Origin: Enterococcus sp. HY326
Lineage (GTDB): Bacteria; Bacillota; Bacilli; Lactobacillales; Enterococcaceae
Assembly (NCBI RefSeq): GCF_026157065.1
Contig: NZ_JANLGQ010000001.1
Location: 558,001-622,000 of the forward strand
Length of the DNA: 64,000 nt
Direction: 5' to 3'
Made by a program: the position numbers and the translations under genes. Below are positions 9,629 through 17,742 of the stretch, in pieces. Numbering within the stretch: position 1 is the first letter of the stretch; each line of letters begins with the position of its first letter. The notes below the pieces were generated by a model. The model saw only the letters and a program-made list of their open reading frames with translations, searched no databases and was not told where the DNA came from.

Positions 9629-9723
9629 GTTTCTTCTATTAAGGAATAAAACAGGACACTTTCTTTTGTCAATTTTTCAAAAAGTGCTACACTTATCTCA
9701 CATTAAGAAAGAAGACGATAATT

Positions 9724-10125
9724 ATGGCAACTTTAACACAAGCAATGAAAGATATGATTGCAGCACAATTAAGTTTTTTGGCAACCGCCGATAAAAATGG
9801 CTATCCGCAAGTTGGACCTAAAGGCACGATGCGGGTTTTGGATGACAATCATTTGATTTACAACGAACACACTGGTAAGCAAGCTTGGCAAAATGTTCAA
9901 GATACCCACCTAGCAGTCGTGGCCACTGTTGACCATCCTGCTTTTAAAGGCTTCCGCTTTGAAGGTCCGGTTGAAATCCATCAAGGTGATGAGATTTATG
10001 AAGCGGCTAAAGAATTTGCAGCGGCTCATAAATTGCCGGTGCCAGTCGCAGCCAATGTGATTGCAATTGAAAAAATCTACAAACTCGACGCCGGTCCTGA
10101 AGCCGGTAACTTGATTGAAGGCTAA
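9724..10125 (+). CDS. Pyridoxamine 5'-phosphate oxidase-like FMN-binding split-barrel protein
   Basis: 133 residues, ATG start with AAGAAAG upstream. The split beta-barrel signature is clear: LSFLATADKNGYPQVGPKG, then a hydrophobic strand, KQAWQNVQDTHLAVVATVD and FRFEGPVEI. Members bind FMN, F420 or haem; the short GPKG form is common in small Firmicutes flavoproteins of unknown substrate. It follows the flavodoxin-fold reductase gene but a terminator lies between, so it has its own transcript. The protein ends just before a large stem-loop (10132-10232). Confidence 0.85.
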   Translation: MATLTQAMKDMIAAQLSFLATADKNGYPQVGPKGTMRVLDDNHLIYNEHTGKQAWQNVQDTHLAVVATVDHPAFKGFRFEGPVEIHQGDEIYEAAKEFAAAHKLPVPVAANVIAIEKIYKLDAGPEAGNLIEG

Positions 10126-10131
10126 TGAAAT

Positions 10132-10232
10132 AAAAAAAGGAGCTGGCAACTTTTGCTGAGCTACTCTTAACTAGGATGATAAAAAAAGTAAATCCTAGAT
10201 AGAGGCAGCCTAGCATTTTGCTAGCTCCTTTT
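10132..10232 (+). terminator. Long structured terminator region
   Basis: Outer arms AAAAAGGAGCT and AGCTCCTTTTT pair over about 75 nt. Two smaller hairpins are nested within (ctaggat/atcctag, ctagc/gctag). The right side ends in a T-run. It is placed to stop transcripts of both the split-barrel gene and the opposing signal peptidase gene. Confidence 0.6.
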
Positions 10233-10247
10233 TATGTTGTTTTAGCT

Positions 10248-11213
10248 TTAATGCACAAAGCCGAATTTATCAAAGGGATAAAAACGGAAGCTGACAACTC
10301 CTTCAATCTGCTCACGATCAATTAAACCGAGAGCCCGACTGTCGCGGGAATTGCCGCGGTTGTCCCCCATTACAAAAAACTGATCTGCTGGAACTTCTTT
10401 TAGACCGGCCATTTCTTCAGCCACGGCATCATCAATTGTGACAATCTGGGTACTGTCTGGCAGCTGTGCTGAATAAATAATCCCTGGAATATTTTCGGCA
10501 TCCACTTCACCGGCAAAAATATAAAGACTATTGCCCATCACATAAATACTGTCGCCAGGCAAAGCCACCACCCGTTTTAAATAGGTTTCAGAAGACTCCC
10601 CTGGAAAAAAGGTAATAATGTCATAGCGTTCAACTTCGGTATTTTTATTGGTAAAGAGGCGATCCCCAGTGGCGAAGGTCGGCGACATTGACTCGCCGTT
10701 GACAAAATGAGCTCGAATATTAACCGTAAACCAGATACAAAAGACCACTACCGCCAAGGTGAATAAAATTTCAGCACCGTATTGGAGATACCGAACGGCT
10801 TGATAGCCCTTCGTTTGGGTGAGGCGCTTGGCTTTCCCTTGTGGCCTTTTTTTCTTACTGGCCGCCTTTTTGCTCGCCGTAGAATTCTTAGACACTGCTT
10901 GGACAGGTTTGCGGGGGCGTTTTTTTTCTGCTGAGCTGCTGGCTGACTGCGGTCTGGCGGTTTTTCTCTCAGTTATTTCCCGCTGACTAGCCACAGAGCG
11001 CTGATTTTTCTGCTGGCGTTGCCTTTCTTTCGCCCCTTCATTAACAACCACTTTATTTTCGCTTTTTTGTGGTAACTTTTGCGAGGTTTTTTGTAGTGTT
11101 CTCCCTGGTTGCTGTCGTCTTTGCTCCGTGTCTTTTCCGGCTGTCGTTGGCCGTTTCTTGGCCGTGCGCTCTTTAGGAGGAGTGTGCTTTTTTGATCCTT
11201 TAGCTTTCTCCAT
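10248..11213 (-). CDS. Type I signal peptidase (catalytic) with long basic N-terminal tail
   Basis: 321 residues. Residues 1-135 are a Lys/Arg/Gln/Ser-rich disordered cytoplasmic tail, about ten times longer than in standard Gram-positive signal peptidases. One membrane helix spans 148-166. The catalytic dyad is intact: Ser175 in NGESMSPTF and Lys213 in YLKRVVALPGD. Box E is also intact: GDNRGNSRDSR (283-293). Role: removes signal peptides from exported proteins at the outer face of the membrane. It is encoded 131 bp after a DUF916 protein gene on the same strand. It is the only one of three such homologues in the window with all active-site boxes, so it may be the working enzyme for these surface proteins. 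Confidence 0.9.
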   Translation of the reverse strand: MEKAKGSKKHTPPKERTAKKRPTTAGKDTEQRRQQPGRTLQKTSQKLPQKSENKVVVNEGAKERQRQQKNQRSVASQREITERKTARPQSASSSAEKKRPRKPVQAVSKNSTASKKAASKKKRPQGKAKRLTQTKGYQAVRYLQYGAEILFTLAVVVFCIWFTVNIRAHFVNGESMSPTFATGDRLFTNKNTEVERYDIITFFPGESSETYLKRVVALPGDSIYVMGNSLYIFAGEVDAENIPGIIYSAQLPDSTQIVTIDDAVAEEMAGLKEVPADQFFVMGDNRGNSRDSRALGLIDREQIEGVVSFRFYPFDKFGFVH

Positions 11214-11344
11214 CTTGTCCTCCTCTTTTTTCGGTAATGATTTAAGTATTGCCCTTTAAAAAATTAAAGTCAAGGGACTCTAGTCGAATTCTCGCAAAAA
11301 TTTCCCAGCTTTTTTTGCAGCATCCAGAAAGCGGCTTAAACAAG

Positions 11345-12496
11345 TTACTTTTTCTTTGATTTAGGCGCTGGTTTTCCCTGAGGCTTTTTCTGCTGCTGCT
11401 TAGCTTGCCGTCGTGCAGCCGCTAACTTTTTGCGGCGCCGGCGTTTATAGGCTTGAATGCCCAAGGTCAAAAGTAAGGCTAAACCGATACCAGTAAAAAC
11501 AAAGCCCCAAATCGACAGTCCTGACGCTTGACTGGTGACCAAGGTCATGCCGTTAATCTCATCGGCCTGCTCTTGGGAGATACTGAATTCCTGTTCAAAT
11601 TCCCAATCGCTGTCGGTATTATCTGAGACCGTCAAAACCAAACGGTAATCGCCGGCCATCAACGGCTCCTGCTCCCAATCAATCACAAAATCAAAGGTCG
11701 AGCTGGGGGCCATTTGCAAATTAGCATCGCTATCGCTGCTGCGGACTAACTCACCAGTACTAGTATCATAAATTTCCCCGTGATAACTCAGCTGACTATA
11801 GCTGGCCATCGTCGGATTTTCCAACGTCGCCACGACACTTGGCCGATTATTAGCAGCGGCCGGTACAATATCAATTAAATTGAGCTCATGCACGACTGGA
11901 TTGTCATTTTCTGTCAAACGCAGTCCCAATGCATAGCCTTGATCGGCAGAGCCTTCTTGTGACTGGGTAATCTGAATCGCCGCCAAGATTTCCCCGTCAA
12001 ATTCTTCAGCTGGCATCGTGATGGTCAGCGGAAAGTCAACTGTTTCATTGGCAGGCACCGTGACTTCATTTTCAAAATCAACGATGTCTCCAATCGGATA
12101 AGGATAATCATTGCGGGCACTGTCGGCCGCCTGCGTGTAGTCAATTAACCCGCGGGTGTTGGTGTAAGCTTGATTGACTGAGACCTGATACGTCATTTCC
12201 CGATTGGAGTGATTGGTCACTCCCACAGAAATTGTCTGCTGCTCACCAGCGGCCAACCGCAGATTAAAAAATTCATCCTGAGTATTAATTTGATTCTCCG
12301 GTAAATGTCCCACCACTGAAAAAGTGATTTGAGCAGATTCACTACTGTCCTCACTGCTTGCTGTGGTCGTTTCTGTGCCAGCTTGACTGCTTGAATCAGC
12401 CGTCTCGCCAGAGCTCGCTGCCAATGGAACAGCTGGGCTAGCTAAAAACAGACCAAAAATAATAACCCAACCAACAAAATACTTAAATCGCTTCAT
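11345..12496 (-). CDS. DUF916-family WxL-interacting surface protein
   Basis: 383 residues. Start chosen at the ATG at 12496 (MKRFKYFVGW), with GGGAG seven bases upstream; an earlier in-frame start at 12550 would place 18 polar residues before the signal peptide. Order: signal peptide (1-28), Ser/Thr-rich spacer, DUF916 domain (LPENQINTQDEFFNLRLAAGEQ ... TMPAEEFDGEILAAI), DUF3324-like domain, a C-terminal membrane helix and a very basic 30-residue tail ending KSKKK. Role: membrane-bound partner of WxL proteins. No WxL gene is adjacent; only the signal peptidase follows. This locus thus looks like a stripped-down pair, or one that serves WxL proteins made elsewhere. Confidence 0.88.
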   Translation of the reverse strand: MKRFKYFVGWVIIFGLFLASPAVPLAASSGETADSSSQAGTETTTASSEDSSESAQITFSVVGHLPENQINTQDEFFNLRLAAGEQQTISVGVTNHSNREMTYQVSVNQAYTNTRGLIDYTQAADSARNDYPYPIGDIVDFENEVTVPANETVDFPLTITMPAEEFDGEILAAIQITQSQEGSADQGYALGLRLTENDNPVVHELNLIDIVPAAANNRPSVVATLENPTMASYSQLSYHGEIYDTSTGELVRSSDSDANLQMAPSSTFDFVIDWEQEPLMAGDYRLVLTVSDNTDSDWEFEQEFSISQEQADEINGMTLVTSQASGLSIWGFVFTGIGLALLLTLGIQAYKRRRRKKLAAARRQAKQQQKKPQGKPAPKSKKK

Positions 12497-12825
12497 TTTT
12501 TTCTCCCTAAATGCAATTAAATTCACCTGATTTGATAGTTTCATTCTCAATTATTATAACATATCAATTTATTTTAGTTGTGGGGAGTGTTGGGTTTCTG
12601 CAGGTTTTTTATTGACGATAAATTGGTACGACCTAATGCTACCATTTAGAAAGGATTAGCGACCTAATCATGTTAGGATGGAATATGTTTGTGGAGCTGT
12701 GCCCAACCCTTTCTTTGCGGTAATGTCATCCTGTTAAAGAGGAGTGCCTTAGCTGCTGTCTTAAAAACAGCAGCTCAAATAAACACTCGTCATCGCATAA
12801 TTTTGTTATAAAACCCACCCTGACA

Positions 12826-13272
12826 TCAAGGTGCCAAGGCCCAAGCACCTAGGGATAATTTCTGTAAATAACTGGGTTCTGGGGTTTCTTTTGCACTAGT
12901 AAAGCTGGCCTCAAATATTTGTCTCAATTGCAGAAAAACGCCTTGCAATGACCCTTGTCTAGCATTGAAACGAGTCCCCTCTGCTTCTTCAAGCAAAATT
13001 TCCGGTGCAGTCGCTGTCTGCTGCGACTGCTGTGTTTTCCCCGCTTCTTGCGAAAAGTCCATAAAAAGCCACGTCACCTTCGTCTCCGCATATTTCGCCC
13101 CAACAATTTCTGTATAAAGCTGCACGCCGTTGCGCTCAAAAAGTTTGAGGGCAATCAAATCTGTCATTGCTTGTCGCACAATTTCAGGAGATAAGTTTTG
13201 ATGGCATAGCTGAATAATCATGGTTTTGCGGCTGCCGTCCGCATTTCTAAATTGTAAATGTAGTTTGTGCAT
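12826..13272 (-). CDS. DUF2922-domain protein with C-terminal extension
   Basis: 148 residues, ATG start with AAGGAGT upstream. Residues 1-72 fit DUF2922: KLHLQFRNADGSRKT, then SPEIVRQAMTDLIALKLF and GAKYAETKVTWL. DUF2922 proteins are usually about 70-75 residues; this one has about 75 extra C-terminal residues with no recognised domain. Function of the family is unknown. It lies alone between two minus-strand transcripts. The 275 bp between its stop and the DUF916 gene start hold no further gene that I can support. Confidence 0.75.
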   Translation of the reverse strand: MHKLHLQFRNADGSRKTMIIQLCHQNLSPEIVRQAMTDLIALKLFERNGVQLYTEIVGAKYAETKVTWLFMDFSQEAGKTQQSQQTATAPEILLEEAEGTRFNARQGSLQGVFLQLRQIFEASFTSAKETPEPSYLQKLSLGAWALAP

Positions 13273-13408
13273 AGTTTTACTCCTTGTGTGAAAAATAAAT
13301 GCTTCACTATATACACAACCTCAGCGACGGAAAAATCAACAGGCAGTGAAAAAATTTTTTCTTTCTAGATAAAATAGAATTCCGCTTCAATAATTTTGAA
13401 CAAAAGAA

Positions 13409-13436
13409 AAAACCTGAGACAGCTGCCTCAGGTTTG
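13409..13436 (-). terminator. Terminator of the ohr-like gene
   Basis: Nine-bp stem AAACCTGAG / CTCAGGTTT with an 8-nt loop. Read on the minus strand it is followed by a T-run, directly after the peroxide-resistance gene. Confidence 0.8.
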
Positions 13437-13453
13437 ATTATTAGCTTTAAAAA

Positions 13454-13864
13454 TTATTCGGCATCGACAGTTAGTTTGACATTGCCTTCAATCGCTTTTG
13501 AATAAGGGCAGATGCCTTCTGTTTCCTTCATGTATTTCAAGGTTTCTTCCTTTGAAAGGCCGTCGATTTTACCGATTAAAGTAACTTCTAAGTGCAAGCT
13601 GTTGAAATCAGGCAAGTCGCCAAGTAACGCAACTTCTGCCCGCACGCTGCGGTGTAAGTCGCCGTGGCCGTCTCTTTCTAATGGGAAAACCATTGCGCCG
13701 TTGAAGCATGCAGCAAATCCTGCGGCAAATAATTCTTCTGGATTGGTATAGCCTTCTTTTTTCGTTCCAGTTGTTTTGACATCCAAGAAACCAGTGACTG
13801 ACTTGCTTTCACCTTCGCGGCCGCCCTCATTAATTACCGTTGAAACTGACATTTTTTTTGACAT
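13454..13864 (-). CDS. ohr: Ohr/OsmC-family organic hydroperoxide reductase
   Basis: 136 residues. The Ohr subfamily pattern is present: YTNPEELFAAGFAACFNGAM with the peroxidatic Cys, and ETEGICPYSKAIEGNV with the resolving Cys. Role: lipoyl- or thiol-dependent reduction of organic and fatty-acid hydroperoxides in the cytoplasm. Start at 13864 has GAAAGGATG upstream; a second ATG four codons later is possible. It is monocistronic with its own terminator. No OhrR-type MarR regulator lies next to it. Length is normal for the family. Confidence 0.9.
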   Translation of the reverse strand: MSKKMSVSTVINEGGREGESKSVTGFLDVKTTGTKKEGYTNPEELFAAGFAACFNGAMVFPLERDGHGDLHRSVRAEVALLGDLPDFNSLHLEVTLIGKIDGLSKEETLKYMKETEGICPYSKAIEGNVKLTVDAE

Positions 13865-14043
13865 TCAAAATCATCCTTTCTTGATTTGCTTACTCTATTA
13901 GTCTAACACTTTTGACTAGCAGCTAGAAACAATCTGCCCGCCTTCGATAAAAAAAATTGTCTTTCTTGTGAAAATAGTTCAATTTTGCTTAAAGGAACAC
14001 TTTTTTCGTGCTAGAATTAAAGAAAAAACGAAGGAAGACCTAC

Positions 14044-14598
14044 ATGGAATTAAAAACTTTAGATGGTGAAATCGAAATTATCGGTTTTCCCTTGGAACGC
14101 TTAAAAGAAATTTGGAGCATCGCCTTTGGCCCAGAGGCGGATTTGGAATGGATGAAATTTAATGGCCCGTATTTTCACGACCCCGTCGAAACCTGGCAGG
14201 ATTTTTCCAGCGGCTTTGGCTGGGATTCAGTCGGCAACCCTCACCGGGCGGTCATTGTTTATCGAGGGAAAATTATCGGTCTGCTAACAGCTCAATGGCA
14301 AGACGGCGGGCTACAACGCTGGTTGGAATTTGGGATTGTCCTCTACGATGCTAGTCTTTGGGGCAAAGGTATCGGCAAGCGGGTAGTACCAGTTTGGTTG
14401 GATTACCTGTTTGATTTGCATCCGGAAATTGAACACATTGGCTGCACAACTTGGTCTGGCAATCAGGGTATGATGAATTTAGCCTTGAAGTCCGGCTTAA
14501 AATTAGAAGCTCAGATTCCCAAAGTCCGTTATTATCAAGGAGAATTTTTTGATTCGGTGAAATATGGTGTGTTGCGGGAGGATTGGCGGAAGAGATAG
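14044..14598 (+). CDS. GNAT-family N-acetyltransferase
   Basis: 184 residues. Start chosen at the ATG at 14044 (MELKTLDGEIE), preceded by GAAGGAAG; an in-frame start 12 codons earlier lacks such a site. The GNAT core is visible: AVIVYRGKIIGLL, then LEFGIVLYDASLWGKGIGKRVV, which holds the acetyl-CoA pyrophosphate loop (Q/RxxGxG/A as WGKGIGKR), and NLALKSGLKLEAQ. It resembles RimJ/RimL-type transferases; the substrate is unknown. It is divergent from the ohr gene and ends before a bidirectional terminator. Confidence 0.85.
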   Translation: MELKTLDGEIEIIGFPLERLKEIWSIAFGPEADLEWMKFNGPYFHDPVETWQDFSSGFGWDSVGNPHRAVIVYRGKIIGLLTAQWQDGGLQRWLEFGIVLYDASLWGKGIGKRVVPVWLDYLFDLHPEIEHIGCTTWSGNQGMMNLALKSGLKLEAQIPKVRYYQGEFFDSVKYGVLREDWRKR

Positions 14599-14752
14599 CC
14601 TCTTGTAAAACTGCTGGATTAATTTTTGCCAGTAATCTCTTAGTGGTGTCACTTTCGAATAAAGGTAATTTGTATAGACAGCGACTTTGACGAGCTGGAT
14701 TAGAAGCCAATTTTTTTGTTATCGGCGAATAACCGAATAAAATTCCACATAA

Positions 14753-14812
14753 AAAGCTGAACTGTTGAAATTGCGGACATCCCTCCTGCAAATTTCAGCA
14801 ACTCAGCTTTTT
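14753..14812. terminator. Bidirectional terminator between converging genes
   Basis: Arms AAAAGCTGA... and ...TCAGCTTTT pair over about 20 bp with mismatches, including GAAATT/AATTTC inside. A-run on the left and T-run on the right serve the converging GNAT and HTH genes. Confidence 0.7.
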
Positions 14813-15023
14813 AATTTTCCTCTGGTTGATATTCCAACAAATCCCCCGGCTGGCAATCCAGGGCCCTGCAGATGGCCTCCAACGTTGAAAAACGAATCGC
14901 CACTGCCTTGCCGGTTTTCAATTTGGAGAGATTTACATTGGTGATGCCGACCTCATCCGCCAAATCCTTCAAAGAAATTTTGCGATCAGCCATCACTCGA
15001 TCTAGACGAATCACTATTGCCAA
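14811..15023 (-). CDS. Small Cro/CI-type HTH regulator (YozG-like)
   Basis: 70 residues from a TTG start at 15023, chosen because AAGGAGG lies eight bases upstream and the reading matches the family N-terminus (AIVIRLDRVMADRKISLKDLADEVGIT). Almost the whole protein is a helix-turn-helix of the YozG type (DLADEVGITNVNLSKLKTGKAVAIRFSTLEAICRALDCQPGDLLEY). Family knowledge: these small regulators are usually encoded next to a DUF2975 membrane protein. That is so here, 13 bp after one and downstream of a second. Inference: a membrane-linked regulator pair or trio that controls its own operon. Confidence 0.88.
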   Translation of the reverse strand: MAIVIRLDRVMADRKISLKDLADEVGITNVNLSKLKTGKAVAIRFSTLEAICRALDCQPGDLLEYQPEEN

Positions 15024-15036
15024 GCGGCTCCCCTCC

Positions 15037-15591
15037 TTACACTGTATCTTCAGCCAGCTTTTGCAGCTCGATGCCATAATGAATCACCCCGGCTACCACA
15101 TATAAAATCAAGCCATAAATCAGGCCGCTGTCCAAGCCGTATTGAATATCATAATCTTGGTCAAAGAGATTTTGCAGGAATTTTGTCACAAAAGGATGAA
15201 CAAAGCCAACATACAAACCTGAACCAATTAAAGTGAAGCTAATCAGCGTTAATTTATGCAAATAATGCTTTGAAAAAGGCGACTCTCCTTTAGCCAGTCC
15301 TTGAAAAATGGTGCCTCCCTGATAAAAGATAAAACTATTCGCTAAAAATAAACATAACCCACTAATGCCATCAATCCAATGTTGCAGCTCCGCTCCACTG
15401 CCACCCAATCTCATCCCAGCACCCTCTGAACGCAGAATCATGAAAAACTGTGGATCAAAGTCAAAGGAAACCTCCCCAACACGAAAAAGATTTAAAACAA
15501 GCAGAAAGACAAGAAGCATCTGAACGCCACAGAAAAACCAAAAAATCCGGCCTAGCCAACGAGCAATCCTTTGAAATTTTTTCACTCCCAT
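15037..15591 (-). CDS. DUF2975-family four-helix membrane protein (copy 2)
   Basis: 184 residues with about four membrane helices: 15-37, 75-98, 115-135 and 150-172. The C-terminus ends in YGIELQKLAEDTV, matching the typical DUF2975 end. It follows the paralogue at 15638 by 46 bp and is 13 bp before the HTH gene. The paralogue ends in the nearly identical YGMQLQKLSDDVI. Function of the family is unknown; co-occurrence with YozG-type HTH proteins is the main clue. Confidence 0.85.
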   Translation of the reverse strand: MGVKKFQRIARWLGRIFWFFCGVQMLLVFLLVLNLFRVGEVSFDFDPQFFMILRSEGAGMRLGGSGAELQHWIDGISGLCLFLANSFIFYQGGTIFQGLAKGESPFSKHYLHKLTLISFTLIGSGLYVGFVHPFVTKFLQNLFDQDYDIQYGLDSGLIYGLILYVVAGVIHYGIELQKLAEDTV

Positions 15592-15637
15592 AATTTTCTC
15601 CTCTTTTATCCAACTTTAAATTATATCTAGCTTCATT

Positions 15638-16186
15638 TTAAATTACATCATCTGACAGTTTTTGCAGTTGCATTCCATAGTGAAAAACCCCGGCTACTGC
15701 GTACATAATCAACCCAATAAAAAGACTCGGCCCTACGCCTAAGGTAATCAAATAACCATTTGGCATTGCCAAACTTTGTAAAACCGAATAAAGTACGCCT
15801 GCGTATAGACCTTCAAGCACCAATAAAAAACTGATGCTACGGATTTTCCGTACAAACCACGGACTAAAAGGTGTTTCACCCAGAGACAGACTATAAAAAC
15901 TTTCCGACCCGAGGTAGTAGGAGGCAATCAACGCAAAATTTGACAGGAAAATACTGCAGAGGTCAATGAGCTTCATCGCTAAATTATCCTTCATCAACGA
16001 ATTAACATCAGCTGTGAACAAGGTGTAAGTTGCCGGCTCGTAAAGATAAGCGCCACCGTCTCCAAGAAACACGAAAATAGTCCCCGTCAGTGTCAGAAAA
16101 ACTAGCGGCACAAGTTTCACTAGATACGTAATCAAAAAGAACCAATAAAGAATCCGAGCTACTTTTTGAAATCCCTTGATTCCCAT
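15638..16186 (-). CDS. DUF2975-family four-helix membrane protein (copy 1)
   Basis: 182 residues, ATG start with GAGGGGAG upstream. First gene of a three-gene operon (two DUF2975 proteins then the HTH regulator). About four membrane helices. Clear paralogue of its neighbour: both start MG(I/V)K(G/K)FQ(K/R)(V/I)AR and share the SLGETPFS / AKGESPFS motif before the third helix. A tandem duplication is likely. The two may form a heteromeric membrane complex that controls the HTH protein (inference). Confidence 0.85.
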   Translation of the reverse strand: MGIKGFQKVARILYWFFLITYLVKLVPLVFLTLTGTIFVFLGDGGAYLYEPATYTLFTADVNSLMKDNLAMKLIDLCSIFLSNFALIASYYLGSESFYSLSLGETPFSPWFVRKIRSISFLLVLEGLYAGVLYSVLQSLAMPNGYLITLGVGPSLFIGLIMYAVAGVFHYGMQLQKLSDDVI

Positions 16187-16572
16187 CTCGCTCCCCTCCT
16201 CAACTTTAATTATACTAAAACAGTTTATTTAAAACAATAACTAATTATCGTTTTTCGATAATCGAATCTTTTGAACCAGATGCCCCGCTGCTCATATTTT
16301 TATCAGTTTTTCCTTATACTAAAGAATTTTAGTGAATTACTTTTGAGTCTTTTTATCGTGGTATCTATCTCGTAAATAGTAAAATTATTTTTGTTTAGCA
16401 ATGGCTTTTCGCTAAAGAGAGGAATCTAGAAAAAACTTCTATTAACTAAGCCAACATGGAACAAGGAGCACACTCAAAAAATTGTCGACAGATAGAATTG
16501 AAAAAAATTTCTAGCTAGCTGAACTTATCAGTAAATTTGTAGCCGGTGAGCTTCTGAAAAAATGCAAACCAA

Positions 16573-16620
16573 AAAAGCACTGAAAAAATCCCACTAAACT
16601 AGCGAATTTCCTCAGTGCTC
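16573..16620 (-). terminator. Terminator of the metallophosphoesterase gene
   Basis: Arms GCACTGA / TCAGTGC, extended by AT pairs. Read on the minus strand it ends in TTTTTT. The rest of the 16187-16625 spacer shows no gene; it should hold the promoter of the DUF2975 operon at its left end. Confidence 0.7.
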
Positions 16621-16625
16621 GCTGA

Positions 16626-17537
16626 TTATTTATTTGTTGGATAATCCCATAAAGTTAATGCCCGACGGAATTCTTCTTTTAAATGCAAGCGCCGGTAGCG
16701 GGTAAATTCAGTTTGGTTATCCTTTAGAATTTTCCGCAGCTTCATCGGATTGAATTCTGGCATCAAGTTATTTTTCATTACAAATTGGCGGGTAATCTGC
16801 CACTCAAAATAATAACCAAAAGGCTGACAGGAATAGAGGGTGCCATTGATTTCCTGTTGGGGAAAACGGCGATGAGTATGACCAAAGACCACCAGTTCAA
16901 GATTGCTATATTGATCAAATAGCTCGCCGGTTGCTTCGCTGCCTAAAAAGCCATTAAAACTATTCCAGAGCTCATAAGGCTTTTGTTGATAGACAATAAA
17001 TTCTTTTTTCGGTACAAAATGAGTGGCAATGATTACCTCTTTTTGCTGTTGAGCCAAGTCATCCAGAACCAATTTTAGTTTGCGTAAAATTTCCCGATTG
17101 AGGGTCGGATCATCGGCCTCCCGACGGATAAAGCGGTCGTACCAATAAAGATTTTTAGTAGCCGAATTTTTAACCGGGTCCTTCTCCACCGAAAAAGAAT
17201 AGTCATACCAACCGTTAAAGGCCAGCAAAACCAGTTTGTCATTTAAATTCTGATAGTCTAGATTCAAAAAATGCCGGTCCGGATAATCCTCAATCTGCCC
17301 TGCCACATCCGGCATTTCATGATTTCCAAAATTAAAGGTCACCGTAATTCCGTTCTGCTCGATAAAAGCCACCGTCTGCAAAACCTTCTGCACTTTATTC
17401 GCCGTATCCCCCGCCAAATGCAAATGAGTCACCCCCGACTCCTGCAGCACATCCGCTAGCACCGTCAAATCCACCTCATCCAGCTGATTTATATCCATAT
17501 GTAAATCCGAAAGAATTGCCAATCTGCTTGTCGTCAT
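16626..17537 (-). CDS. Metallophosphoesterase of the calcineurin-like superfamily
   Basis: 303 residues, ATG start with GGAGG eight bases upstream. The metal-binding motifs appear in order: SDLHMD (9-14), GDT (about 43-45), FGNHE (about 70-74), ATHF (about 168-171) and FGHTHRRF (about 216-223). Role: a two-metal phosphoesterase, probably cytoplasmic since no signal peptide is seen. Similar enterococcal proteins are annotated only as metallophosphoesterases; the substrate is unknown. It is monocistronic, with a terminator just downstream. Confidence 0.88.
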   Translation of the reverse strand: MTTSRLAILSDLHMDINQLDEVDLTVLADVLQESGVTHLHLAGDTANKVQKVLQTVAFIEQNGITVTFNFGNHEMPDVAGQIEDYPDRHFLNLDYQNLNDKLVLLAFNGWYDYSFSVEKDPVKNSATKNLYWYDRFIRREADDPTLNREILRKLKLVLDDLAQQQKEVIIATHFVPKKEFIVYQQKPYELWNSFNGFLGSEATGELFDQYSNLELVVFGHTHRRFPQQEINGTLYSCQPFGYYFEWQITRQFVMKNNLMPEFNPMKLRKILKDNQTEFTRYRRLHLKEEFRRALTLWDYPTNK

Positions 17538-17700
17538 AGAAAAAGCCTCCGTGATAAGTATAGCTTAGAGAAGGGGGATTTTACAAAGGAGGGGTGTCGA
17601 ACAAACATTGATTCGTTTTCTATCAACAAACTCAGCAAAATTAGTAAAGTTGATTTGAATACCAGCTTATTAATAAATTATTCTCACAAGAATAAATGTA

Positions 17701-17731
17701 AAAAAACTATTACCTCCTAAAAAGTAATAGC
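17701..17731 (-). terminator. Terminator at the end of the main WxL operon
   Basis: Stem CTATTAC / GTAATAG followed on the minus strand by seven T, 12 bp after the stop of the signal-peptidase-like gene. Confidence 0.8.
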
Positions 17732-17742
17732 TTCGAAAATTT

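Noticed and set aside
14351-14791. 146-codon minus-strand frame opposite the GNAT gene
   Set aside because: Antisense to a clear GNAT gene and to a terminator stem; composition is not protein-like.
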